This document shows positions 44,198-52,441 of a stretch of DNA of 64,000 bases, one piece after another (position 1 is the first letter of the stretch; every line of letters begins with the position of its first letter). Origin of the DNA: Shewanella oneidensis MR-1 (GTDB lineage: Bacteria; Pseudomonadota; Gammaproteobacteria; Enterobacterales; Shewanellaceae); the NCBI RefSeq assembly GCF_000146165.2, contig NC_004347.2, positions 1,426,001 through 1,490,000 of the forward strand, given 5' to 3'. The notes beneath the pieces are model-generated. The model was not told the DNA's origin and ran no database searches. It saw nothing but the letters and a program-made list of their open reading frames with translations. The translations under genes and the position numbers were made by a program.

Positions 44198-45718
44198 TTA
44201 GGCCTGCATGTCAGATTTGATGGTTTCAGCAACGATAATTCCCATCGTTAAGCACTCTAGGCAAGCTGTTGAACTTAAACGGGTTCCACCATGTGTGCCG
44301 CCTGTCGCTTCGCCAACGGCATAGAGATTTTTCATCGGAGCTAGGGTCTGGCTATGCAGCACTCTTGCGCCTAAATCGGTTTTTAAGCCGCCCATGCAGT
44401 AGTGCACTTTTGGCCAAATCCGCGACACAATAAACGGTGCTTTAAGTTCGACAGCTGTATCCATCATGCGGCCAAACAAGGGGTCAATGCGCTGTGGCAC
44501 TTGCTTGTTATACTCGGCTACGGTTTGTTTGAGTTGTGCAAGTGGAATATTGAATTGCTTAGCTAATTGCTCAAGGCTATCGACTTTCCAAGCGATTTGG
44601 TCACGTACCGCGCGGGTGACTTCTTCTGCACCCACATGATCATCATGGTTAAAGAACACCACAGGATAGGCGGGTGAGCCGTCAGGGTTGCGGTTTTTCA
44701 TAATGGCATCGGAGCAGGTTTTTCTATCGGCGCGTTCATTCATAAAACGCTTACCGTCTAACACATTGACTGAAATACCTTTATGGAAACCAATCGAGAG
44801 CAGGGCATTTGACCAGCCAAAGCCGCCTTCATCGGGCGAGCCCCAGTGACCAGTTTGAATAAAGCTCATATGAACTGGGAACGCGCCGTGGGCCATGGCC
44901 GTTAACGTCACTTCACCGGTTGCACCTAGGGCATTGGTACAATCTAAGGTTTTATCTAATGCAGGATCAACCAGTTCACGTAGTACTAAGTTACGTGAGA
45001 AACCACCGTGGGCAAGGATAACGGCCTTATTGGCTTTGATGTAGATCGTTTTACCGGTTTTGAGATCTGGGAAGCGATAATTTTGACGTACTTTCAAGCC
45101 AACAATCTGTTGGCCATCCATGATGAAATCTTCAACATAATGCTGTAGACGGTATTCAACGCCTTCTTTTTTACCCACTTCATACAGCTTAGTGGTGATA
45201 TCGCCACCGACACCGTGTTGAGTTCGGATAGCCCGGGCTTTATTGTGGCCACCCACTTGTTGGTTAAAGCCTTCGCGGAATTTGACTCCGGCGTCGATAC
45301 ACAATTGGTAGGCATCGAGGGCGCGATTAGCCATTTGGCGTAACATGTCGGTATTTTGCATACCGCGGCCAGAGATAATTTGATCTTTCACTAGCTCTTC
45401 GGGCGAGTCGTCTTGAATACCTTGAGCCAATTGGATTGGGTTTTTAGGAATAGCTAACCAGCCACCATTGATCGCAGAGTTGCCGCCGATCACCTGCATT
45501 TTTTCTAATACTAGTATCGAGCCTAGACCTTGACGCTTAGCATTAAGTGCTGATGACAGCCCCGCAAAACCCGAACCCACGACGATAATATCGCGAGTTT
45601 CATCCCATTTAATGTTTGAGGCGCATTCAGTGGCCGATGCTGCACTTGGCAGTGCCGCTGCGATACCGCCTACCGCAGCGCCTGCACCTAGCTTTAAAAA
45701 ACTTCTTCTATCATGCAT
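44198..45718 (-). CDS. Tat-exported flavoprotein reductase (fumarate reductase-like)
   Basis: The 506-residue protein has a Tat signal (MHDRRSFLKLGAGAAVGGIAAALPSAASA). FAD-binding GxGxxG occurs in DIIVVGSGFAGLSSALNAK. Active-site positions by comparison with FccA are Arg in NERADRKTCSDAI, His in KVHYCMGG and Arg in GGTRLSSTA. The heme domain is absent and supplied by the adjacent tetraheme gene. This split organisation recalls methacrylate reductase of Geobacter-type bacteria. It should reduce an activated C=C bond in the periplasm with the cytochrome as donor. The substrate is unknown; Met/Cys near the catalytic His (YCMGG) differs from FccA (HTMGG). Confidence 0.9.
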   Translation of the reverse strand: MHDRRSFLKLGAGAAVGGIAAALPSAASATECASNIKWDETRDIIVVGSGFAGLSSALNAKRQGLGSILVLEKMQVIGGNSAINGGWLAIPKNPIQLAQGIQDDSPEELVKDQIISGRGMQNTDMLRQMANRALDAYQLCIDAGVKFREGFNQQVGGHNKARAIRTQHGVGGDITTKLYEVGKKEGVEYRLQHYVEDFIMDGQQIVGLKVRQNYRFPDLKTGKTIYIKANKAVILAHGGFSRNLVLRELVDPALDKTLDCTNALGATGEVTLTAMAHGAFPVHMSFIQTGHWGSPDEGGFGWSNALLSIGFHKGISVNVLDGKRFMNERADRKTCSDAIMKNRNPDGSPAYPVVFFNHDDHVGAEEVTRAVRDQIAWKVDSLEQLAKQFNIPLAQLKQTVAEYNKQVPQRIDPLFGRMMDTAVELKAPFIVSRIWPKVHYCMGGLKTDLGARVLHSQTLAPMKNLYAVGEATGGTHGGTRLSSTACLECLTMGIIVAETIKSDMQA

Positions 45719-45811
45719 TTTTGTTAACCCTCTATGTCAGTTACAAGCAAGATAGAGGTTATGAACCGCGTCTAAGGAGAAGTGAGTCACGACTTTTTTT
45801 CAGTGAGAAAT

Positions 45812-45837
45812 TTATTCGTGAGACGTCTCTTGAATAT
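45812..45837. promoter_or_regulatory. Palindromic operator upstream of the flavoprotein gene
   Basis: TTATTCGTGA-GACGTC-TCTTGAATAT. The left arm and the 6-base spacer match the palindrome upstream of the cupin gene (41414); the right arm is more degenerate. It lies between the flavoprotein gene and the divergent TetR gene. Confidence 0.6.
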
Positions 45838-46051
45838 TTTTTCTTTGATAATTGGGGGCGATACATGACTAAATGAACACAATTTAATTTATGACAACCT
45901 CCTGTTGATAAAATGTGTATTTGAAGTAACTCACAAAGGTTGAAATTTAAGACTTTTAGGTGTGACCTTTATCCCGATTAACTGTTTATTGGCTATGCCT
46001 CGTATTTGTGAGCAACCCATAATGTACTTTTCGGTATGCTGGAATGAATAA

Positions 46052-46834
46052 ATGAAATGTCCTTCGGACTCCCTGTCCATTTTACGTTGTAATCAAATAT
46101 TGGATGCGGCTGAAAAGCTCATTGAGTCACAAGGTGTTGTATCTTTTAAGTTTTCTCAGCTTGCGCATGAGGTGGGATGCTCTACGGGTACTTTATATAA
46201 ATTTTTTGAACGTAAAGAAGATGTGTTGGTTTGTTTATTTTTAAGAAGCGCAACCTCAAATCACTTACCGATATTTATCCATAAAAATCCAGAGTTAACT
46301 GCGCAAGAGAAGGTGCTGTTACCCATTTTATTTACCTTTGAAACCATTAAGCGCAGTAGTAGCTTTTTTACGCTGCGTTCGGTGTCGGTCAATACCATGG
46401 TGTGGAAACTGGCCAGTGACGAAAAAGTGGAGCGGTTTAAAAAACGCATTAATGCTTTTTGGAGTTGGTTTACAGACTCACTGCATTTAGCTGTTGAAAA
46501 CGGCGAATTAGTGGCAACACCATTACAAATTAAAGAATTGGTCCAAGGGATAACGTTTTATTTAACAGGGTCTTTGACACAATTTGAAAGTCAATTGATT
46601 GCCCCAGAGTTTTTGTCTGATCGCCGTGAAACCTGTTATCGACATTTAGCAAACCTGATGGAGCGATACGAGTGGAAAAAGCCTTTAACTCTTGCGCTGT
46701 TTGATTCGTTAGAGGCGAGAACTATTAAGTTTTTTGACCAACATTATCGTGACCATATGACCTGCGCGGCTTGTAGTGCGCTGTCAAATACCGACACTAA
46801 GACATCATCTCCCTGTACTCGTCAGTGTGGTTAG
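46052..46834 (+). CDS. TetR family regulator with a cysteine-rich C-terminal tail
   Basis: The 260-residue protein has an N-terminal TetR HTH (about residues 10-58: CNQILDAAEKLIESQGVVSFKF, then EVGCSTGTLYKFFERKEDVL). The C-terminal ligand domain is followed by an unusual tail with Cys at 238, 241, 255 and 259 (CAAC...CTRQC). It is divergent from the flavoprotein gene and is the natural candidate to bind the TTATTCGTGA palindromes. The Cys tail could bind a metal, heme or Fe-S cluster and make it redox-sensitive; that is inference. The start has no strong ribosome site. Confidence 0.9.
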   Translation: MKCPSDSLSILRCNQILDAAEKLIESQGVVSFKFSQLAHEVGCSTGTLYKFFERKEDVLVCLFLRSATSNHLPIFIHKNPELTAQEKVLLPILFTFETIKRSSSFFTLRSVSVNTMVWKLASDEKVERFKKRINAFWSWFTDSLHLAVENGELVATPLQIKELVQGITFYLTGSLTQFESQLIAPEFLSDRRETCYRHLANLMERYEWKKPLTLALFDSLEARTIKFFDQHYRDHMTCAACSALSNTDTKTSSPCTRQCG

Positions 46835-46890
46835 GGCGTCCTGCCATTCAGGTTTCATTTCACCCGCAGTGAGCTTGGTCTCACTGTAAC

Positions 46891-47173
46891 TAGGGCGTGT
46901 TGACGTTTCGAGATTAGATTTTGTTCGTTCTGGCAAGCACGCGCTCGCGAAACGAGGAATGATGTGTAGTTATTCTACTCAAATGACGAGCTGCTCTTAT
47001 GACAGAAAGTAAGAGCAAGGGCTTGCCAGACGAACCCTTCGGGCGGCATTTGGCTGGCTTTTCTGCCGCGTTATCGTCCGTTTATGTAGAATAACGACAC
47101 TGCACGGACTTTGCCTTGCATAAAAGCCAGCCAAATTGCTGCAAAAATAACCCTGAAACGTCAACACACCCTA
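46891..47173. mobile_element. MITE-like palindromic element, copy 2 (283 bp)
   Basis: The ends are TA-GGGCGTGTTGACGTTTC and GAAACGTCAACACACCC-TA. It is the same length as copy 3 but inverted relative to it. Two internal modules each centre on GTAGTTATTCTAC or its complement and have outer stems (for example GGCTGGCTTTT / AAAAGCCAGCC). No coding frame is present. It fills the space between the convergent TetR and response-regulator genes. Confidence 0.87.
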
Positions 47174-47205
47174 AACATTAGGCTCATTAAATCATAAGCT
47201 TAATT

Positions 47206-47805
47206 TTACTGTTTATGATTGGCGAGCAACCAAGCGAGTTCGGCGGCGTTACTCACGTGCATTTTTTGCATGACTTTTTGCCTGTGTAACTCAATGGTTC
47301 GCTGCGCGATATCTAGCTCCGCCGCAATGACTTTGTTCATTTTACCCGCCAGTATGCCTTCCATGACTTGTGTTTCACGCTGGCTGAGGGTGGCAAGCCG
47401 ATTGGCTATGTCTAATTGCAAATTTTGTTGGTGCCATTTTTGCTCAGTATGTTGTTGGGCTTGGGTCAAAAGCTGAAATAGCTTCTCGCCATCAACGGGT
47501 TTTTCAAGAAAATTAAGTGCGCCCTGTTGGATACAGTCTACGGCCATTGCAATGGTGCCGTGGCCAGTGAGCATGATGACGCTAATTGCACTTTGTGCTT
47601 GATTTAAATGGTTTAACAGTGCAACGCCATCCATGCCTGGCATTTTGATGTCCAGCAGTAGTACGGCGGGTTGCTTGATATCAACACTCTTTAAAAATGC
47701 ATCCGCAGCGTTAAAGCCTTTGCAGTTAAGCCCCATCCCTTCAAGCATCCAGCTGAGGGAATCCAGTACATCTTGATCATCATCCACGAGGTAAAGCGGT
47801 GTCAT
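47206..47805 (-). CDS. LuxR/FixJ-type response regulator
   Basis: The 199-residue protein has a receiver domain (residues 1-120). Acidic DD follows YLVDD at the start, the phospho-Asp is in VLLLDIKMPGMDG (about residue 54), Thr is in MLTGHG and Lys in FLEKPVDG. A LuxR-type HTH follows (about 140-195: LSQRETQVMEGILAG...IAQRTIELHRQKVMQKM). It belongs to the FixJ/TtrR group. Its start overlaps the 3' end of the sensor kinase gene by 26 bases, so the two form a two-component operon. It probably controls the ApbE/FMN-lipoprotein/flavocytochrome genes. Confidence 0.94.
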   Translation of the reverse strand: MTPLYLVDDDQDVLDSLSWMLEGMGLNCKGFNAADAFLKSVDIKQPAVLLLDIKMPGMDGVALLNHLNQAQSAISVIMLTGHGTIAMAVDCIQQGALNFLEKPVDGEKLFQLLTQAQQHTEQKWHQQNLQLDIANRLATLSQRETQVMEGILAGKMNKVIAAELDIAQRTIELHRQKVMQKMHVSNAAELAWLLANHKQ

Positions 47806-49585
47806 TTTGCTCTCCTAAGCCTGGCTGCGAATTGACTGGCAGGGTGACTTTAATCGTTAATCCTGGATTGGCGTGGTGGGCTTCAATTTTGCCTTTGTGT
47901 TCTTCAATAATACGTTTGCAGATCACCATGCCTAAGCCAAGTCCCTGAGGTTTAGAGGTTTCAAAGGGAAAGAATAATCGCTTTAACGCGCTATCGCTAA
48001 GGCCGCAGCCCGCATCGGTGATGTGAATATAGACGTTTTCACCTGTAATCCCCGTGTCGATAAACAGTGATTTTTGGGGGATGCTTTCCATGGCATCGAG
48101 TGCATTGCGTAATAAATTCACCAGCACTTGCTGCATCAAACTGGCGTCGGCAAATACCGGTAAGGCTTGTAAGTTGACCTTAGGGCTGAGTTTGAGCCGC
48201 TGAAATTCAGGTTGCATCAAGGTCAAGGTTTCTTCTATCACTGTGCGTAAATCGCAGGATTGGTAGTCACTGGTTTGTTGGCAAAAGGTGCGCAGCCGAT
48301 GGATGGTGGTTTGGGCTCTATCGACTTGGCTGATGACCTTATTAAGCGCGGTAGCAAGCTCGGCTTGGGTATTATCTAGCCGATATAAACAGCCTTGGGT
48401 GAGATAGCGAATACCGGCCAAGGGTTGTTTAAGCTCGTGGGCAATGCCGGAGGCCATTTCGCCCGTCAGTAGCACCCGCTGGGCGCGATAAAACTGTTGT
48501 TGTTGCTCAAGTAGGATTTTTTGGGTGTGCTGATGATGGGTTATTTCATCGGATAAAGCTTGGGTGCGTTTGACTACTAAGCGCTTAACCCTTAAGTGAT
48601 GAATATAGCCTAGCAGTAAGACAAAGATCAGGCTTGTGCCCCAAGGTAAGGCATTGTGCAGTAATCGCTGCCAGTTGGTGACAAATGGCCATTGCTCTAA
48701 TTGTTTTAACAACTCAAATACCGGGCTATCGTCCACAGGAGCTGACCAATATTGATATCTTCCTTGCTGAGCCGCTGGAGTGTCTGGGGTAATTTGCAAC
48801 AGGCTTGCGACCACTTGCGTCGCGAGTTTATGATCCGTATGGCCTAATTTTGTTAAGGCGTAGCCGGGGTATAATTGAGTCGATACTTCGCAGGCAAAAT
48901 CTGGATGCGGTTGTTTAAGCACGACTTTTAATTTATTGGCTGGAACCAGCCCTTTATCTAATGCGTTTTCTAAAACGCAGCTAGGTAATACCGCAATATC
49001 AGCTTCACCCGATAGCACCATTTGCAACAGTTTTTGCTGTGGAAAACCAATAAAGCGCAGCTTGGGGATATCGCGGTAGGCATTGATGCCTTTGGTTGCC
49101 ATCGTCGCTGCAAAAATTTGAAATCCACCAAAGGCTTGTGGGTCGCTTGATACTAACTTTTCATCTTTAAGTTGGTCCCATTGGCTTAGGTTGCTGTCAA
49201 TTCGTGCGACGATGGCTGAACCTATGCTCTGTTCTGGTGAACGAACTCGGTTATGGACAAGGGTGAGTAAGTGACTGGTGCCATAGTTTCTTTTAAAGGC
49301 GACCGTGGTAAGGGCATTGCCAATTAAAAAGTCGATACTTTGCTTAACTAATGCTTCATCTAATTGAGATGGCGTTAATGGCATGAGTTGTACTGGACGA
49401 TGTAGTTGTTGACTCAGCCAATCAGCGGTAGGCTGCCAATTGGCCATGACTTCATCAGGCTCATTAAATGCCATGATACCAATCCGCACCGGATCATTTG
49501 CATGGCTATCGGCGGCAATGACTGGCAAGTTGAAGTCGATAAAAAGGGCCAGGATAAACATTAATCGAGTGAAGAATTGAGACAT
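47780..49585 (-). CDS. TtrS-like sensor histidine kinase with periplasmic binding domain
   Basis: The 601-residue protein has a signal or anchor (residues 1-24). A PhnD-like periplasmic binding domain spans about 30-290 (DPVRIGIMAFNEPDEVMANWQP ... FGGFQIFAATMA). A membrane helix at about 314-333 is followed by a short coiled coil. The HisKA site is ASGIAHELKQPLAGIRYL (His about 380), and the HATPase has NLLRNALDAM, DAGCGLS and GLGLGMVICKR. TtrS, the tetrathionate sensor, has this same plan. The ligand here is unknown; neighbours suggest an organic acceptor reduced by the flavocytochrome. Confidence 0.93.
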   Translation of the reverse strand: MSQFFTRLMFILALFIDFNLPVIAADSHANDPVRIGIMAFNEPDEVMANWQPTADWLSQQLHRPVQLMPLTPSQLDEALVKQSIDFLIGNALTTVAFKRNYGTSHLLTLVHNRVRSPEQSIGSAIVARIDSNLSQWDQLKDEKLVSSDPQAFGGFQIFAATMATKGINAYRDIPKLRFIGFPQQKLLQMVLSGEADIAVLPSCVLENALDKGLVPANKLKVVLKQPHPDFACEVSTQLYPGYALTKLGHTDHKLATQVVASLLQITPDTPAAQQGRYQYWSAPVDDSPVFELLKQLEQWPFVTNWQRLLHNALPWGTSLIFVLLLGYIHHLRVKRLVVKRTQALSDEITHHQHTQKILLEQQQQFYRAQRVLLTGEMASGIAHELKQPLAGIRYLTQGCLYRLDNTQAELATALNKVISQVDRAQTTIHRLRTFCQQTSDYQSCDLRTVIEETLTLMQPEFQRLKLSPKVNLQALPVFADASLMQQVLVNLLRNALDAMESIPQKSLFIDTGITGENVYIHITDAGCGLSDSALKRLFFPFETSKPQGLGLGMVICKRIIEEHKGKIEAHHANPGLTIKVTLPVNSQPGLGEQNDTALPRG

Positions 49586-49757
49586 GGTTCTATCCTGACA
49601 GGGACGATTTCATCAAGTGACTAACGCTGCCAGAAGCAAGTGTTGCAATTGATTAGGTTAACAACATGCTGCGTAATGCAGAGATTATGGCCAAGAATAT
49701 TAGCCATAGTATGCCCATTAGTGATTGCTGATATATTGAGCCGCTTCACACATTAGC

Positions 49758-50885
49758 CTAAGGATTGAGCTTAGCGCGATATTGTTCAAATTGTGGCGTG
49801 GCGATTTTATGTCCTTGTTCATCCAGAAACCATACCGCTTCAATATCGCCGATACGCTTTATTAAATCTTGCGCTTCGGGCATCGGCAATAAAAATAAAC
49901 TGGTTGAAATCACATCAGCGAGAATGGGTTTATTCTTCATAATGACGGATACTGAGATACCTTGTTTTTTCGGGTAAAGTGTCGTTGGGTCAATAATATG
50001 ATGATACTCTTGACCATTCACTGCGTAATAATTGAGATAATTACCACTTGATACAATGGTAATATCTTCACCTTGAATGATTTCATGGTAAATATCACCG
50101 TTGTTAATCTCGTTAAAATCTTTATGTTCTAATTGATATTTACGGATTAATGGATTTTCGATAGCCGTAATAAATTGGCGACCATCAGGGTGTGTACCAA
50201 AGTGGCGGATATTTCCACCGGCATTAATCATGAATGCATTAATATTATCGGCTTTTAATTGGTCATACACTTTTTCAACCATCCAACCTTTGGCAATACC
50301 GCCTAAATCCAACTTCATTCCGGCCTTCATTTGAATGGTATTATTGTTCGCATCGAGTGTTATCTGTTTTATATCAATGTGTTTTGCCGCATTGGCTAAT
50401 TCGGTATCGCTGGGCAGTTCGCATGCACCACCCTGTTGGCAGCGTTTACGATAGCTTCGCCAAACCTCTAAAACGGGGGCTAGGGCAATGTTAAATCGGC
50501 CTTGGGTAATGCCATGCCATTCAATGCTGGTTGTTAATATTTCGGTCAATTTCGCATCGATATGATGTAACTTTTCAGGATTGTTATTGATGGTCTGAAT
50601 ATTAGTGTAACCAGGGTAAGTGCTAAAGTTTGATGCTAAATAGTGATATTCCTGTACCACATTAAGGGCATGGCATAATGCTAAATAGGCTTTGTCTTTA
50701 TCCGCCTCATAAATATCAATGGTAATGGATGTGCCAAAATATTTTAGCGTATTTATACTGCCTTTGCCTTGCTCATAATTAAACGTTGCATTGGTATTGC
50801 AGTCAAATGGCGAGAAAGTCGCATTTGCCGTTGTGGACATAATAAAAACATAAATTAATACAGCAAAAGACAATAAGTACTTCAT
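49758..50885 (-). CDS. apbE: ApbE family FMN transferase
   Basis: The 375-residue protein has a signal peptide (MKYLLSFAVLIYVFIMSTTANA) and the ApbE catalytic domain. Typical segments are MKLDLGGIAKGWMVEKVYDQL (about 195-215), FMINAGGNIRHFG and the metal/FAD site with DVISTSLFLLP. ApbE attaches FMN covalently to Thr/Ser of target proteins in the periplasm. The divergent next gene encodes a lipoprotein with two such target motifs, so substrate and enzyme are neighbours. It may be co-transcribed with the two-component genes downstream; the gap is 172 bases. Confidence 0.94.
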   Translation of the reverse strand: MKYLLSFAVLIYVFIMSTTANATFSPFDCNTNATFNYEQGKGSINTLKYFGTSITIDIYEADKDKAYLALCHALNVVQEYHYLASNFSTYPGYTNIQTINNNPEKLHHIDAKLTEILTTSIEWHGITQGRFNIALAPVLEVWRSYRKRCQQGGACELPSDTELANAAKHIDIKQITLDANNNTIQMKAGMKLDLGGIAKGWMVEKVYDQLKADNINAFMINAGGNIRHFGTHPDGRQFITAIENPLIRKYQLEHKDFNEINNGDIYHEIIQGEDITIVSSGNYLNYYAVNGQEYHHIIDPTTLYPKKQGISVSVIMKNKPILADVISTSLFLLPMPEAQDLIKRIGDIEAVWFLDEQGHKIATPQFEQYRAKLNP

Positions 50886-50996
50886 ACAACCTCCATCTTG
50901 ATGACGATTAAATTAGTAACATGAATTCCCGTAGATGACAGTAATCAATCGGCAAAGTGTTAGCTAACTCATAGATTTTGAATTGAGGTTGGCTTA

Positions 50997-51012
50997 TTGC
51001 GGTTTTCCGCAA
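50997..51012. promoter_or_regulatory. Small perfect palindrome in the ApbE/FMN-lipoprotein spacer
   Basis: TTGCGG-TTTT-CCGCAA. It is a candidate binding site for the nearby response regulator, placed 60 bases before the lipoprotein start. It lies in the only divergent spacer of this module. Confidence 0.55.
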
Positions 51013-51071
51013 TTGTCGAATTATTTACGAGGTCTATGCTGGCGGCAAGTTCATTAGTTGAAGAGCGTTAT

Positions 51072-52424
51072 ATGATGAAAACTGAATTACATTTCAAAAA
51101 AAGTTTGTTGGTTAGTGCAGTTGCATTGGCAACGTTTGCCTTAGCGGGTTGTGCCAATACTGCGCCACAGGGTAAATATGTTGATGGTGTCCATCATGTC
51201 AGTGGTAAGGGCAAGAAGAGCGATATCACCCTTGAGGTTAAGGTTGAGCAGGGCAATATCACCCAGGTAAAAACCCTGTCACATAAAGAAACCGAGTCAC
51301 TATACCTTAATGCTGAGCGTTTATTGCCCGAAATTGTGAGCCACAATGGCCATGAGGGTATTGATGCTATCTCAGGCGCGACTTATTCATCTAATGGTAT
51401 TTTAAAAGCCATCAATGATTTACCCCGTATAGATGGCACCAAGCCTGAGTATCAAAGTGTTGGGGCTCGTAGTCAAACAGGGGATGATGATTTTAAACTG
51501 AAATGGTCTATCCAACCGCGTTTAGGCTTAGTGAAAGGTGATTACTACTTTGAAGAGGCCCGTTTTCGCCAAGGGCATATGGGTAGCATGTTAGTGGTAG
51601 TGGATTCAAACAACCTTCAGGATGTGATCCTGGCCGAGTTTAATGAAAGTGGGCGTCCGAATTATTACACTCGCCTCTACCAAAATGTGCCTAAGCGTAT
51701 GTCTGAATACAATTTCTCCATGGGCAAAAAGAAAGGCACTGCGTGGGTACAATCCGCATTAACCATGGAAAAGTTAATGATGGAAAAAGACCAACTCACC
51801 TTTGAGTTAAATCCTAACTATGATCCAAAATTAGGTAACCAGCTAACTGAGCCTAATCGTCTTAAATATCAGGGTATTGATATTGTTGCTGGCGCCTCAA
51901 ATAGTATCCAACAATCCATGATCCCTTTGACTGCTAAGATCCATAATCGGATTCAAGCAGGGGCGAGTGATGCGCTTTTTTATCAGCAAGCTGAAAAATT
52001 ACTTGATGAAAAAGGCCGTTGGACAGGGGTTACTGCCATGCTGCGGTTAGTGGTTGATAAAAATAGCCACAAAATTACCCATGCCCATTACGATGAGATT
52101 TTTGCTGACGAGAAGAAAGATATCCAAGATGCATCCTTGAAAGCATTTTATCGCCAATCCAAATATGACTCGATTAATTATGTTGAGCCCGCGCGTATTG
52201 GATTTAACGTGATGATCGATGCCTTATCTTTGCATCTTAAAGAAGGTGGTTCGCTGTTTAATATTAACGATTTACCCGCAGCTGGAGATACCGGTAGTTA
52301 CGCACAAACTGGGTTTACTAAGCGTTCAGATGCTTGGGATAACTATCTGCGACTCGCTGGTATTTTGTACAAACAAATGCGCGCCGATGGTGTGATTAAT
52401 GAACATGCCTTACCTGCTCAGTAA
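51072..52424 (+). CDS. FMN-binding lipoprotein with two ApbE target motifs
   Basis: Started at ATG 51072 (MMKTELHFKKSLLVS), with GAAGAG upstream, 450 residues; the open frame extends upstream from a TTG but that part is unlikely. The lipobox is FALAGC, with lipidated Cys27. The first FMN-binding domain (about 33-120) ends in DAISGAT, Thr104 being the expected FMN site. A second related domain (about 150-290) has DIVAGAS with Ser276. A third related segment near the C-terminus lacks the motif. The plan recalls the Listeria PplA electron-transfer lipoprotein. It probably shuttles electrons in the periplasm or at the outer membrane. Confidence 0.88.
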   Translation: MMKTELHFKKSLLVSAVALATFALAGCANTAPQGKYVDGVHHVSGKGKKSDITLEVKVEQGNITQVKTLSHKETESLYLNAERLLPEIVSHNGHEGIDAISGATYSSNGILKAINDLPRIDGTKPEYQSVGARSQTGDDDFKLKWSIQPRLGLVKGDYYFEEARFRQGHMGSMLVVVDSNNLQDVILAEFNESGRPNYYTRLYQNVPKRMSEYNFSMGKKKGTAWVQSALTMEKLMMEKDQLTFELNPNYDPKLGNQLTEPNRLKYQGIDIVAGASNSIQQSMIPLTAKIHNRIQAGASDALFYQQAEKLLDEKGRWTGVTAMLRLVVDKNSHKITHAHYDEIFADEKKDIQDASLKAFYRQSKYDSINYVEPARIGFNVMIDALSLHLKEGGSLFNINDLPAAGDTGSYAQTGFTKRSDAWDNYLRLAGILYKQMRADGVINEHALPAQ

Positions 52425-52441
52425 TATGGATATCTAACATT

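Noticed and set aside
46891..47173. Treating the palindromic element as a structured RNA gene or terminator pair
   Set aside because: Three copies with identical inverted ends and TA borders at unrelated sites point to a mobile element.
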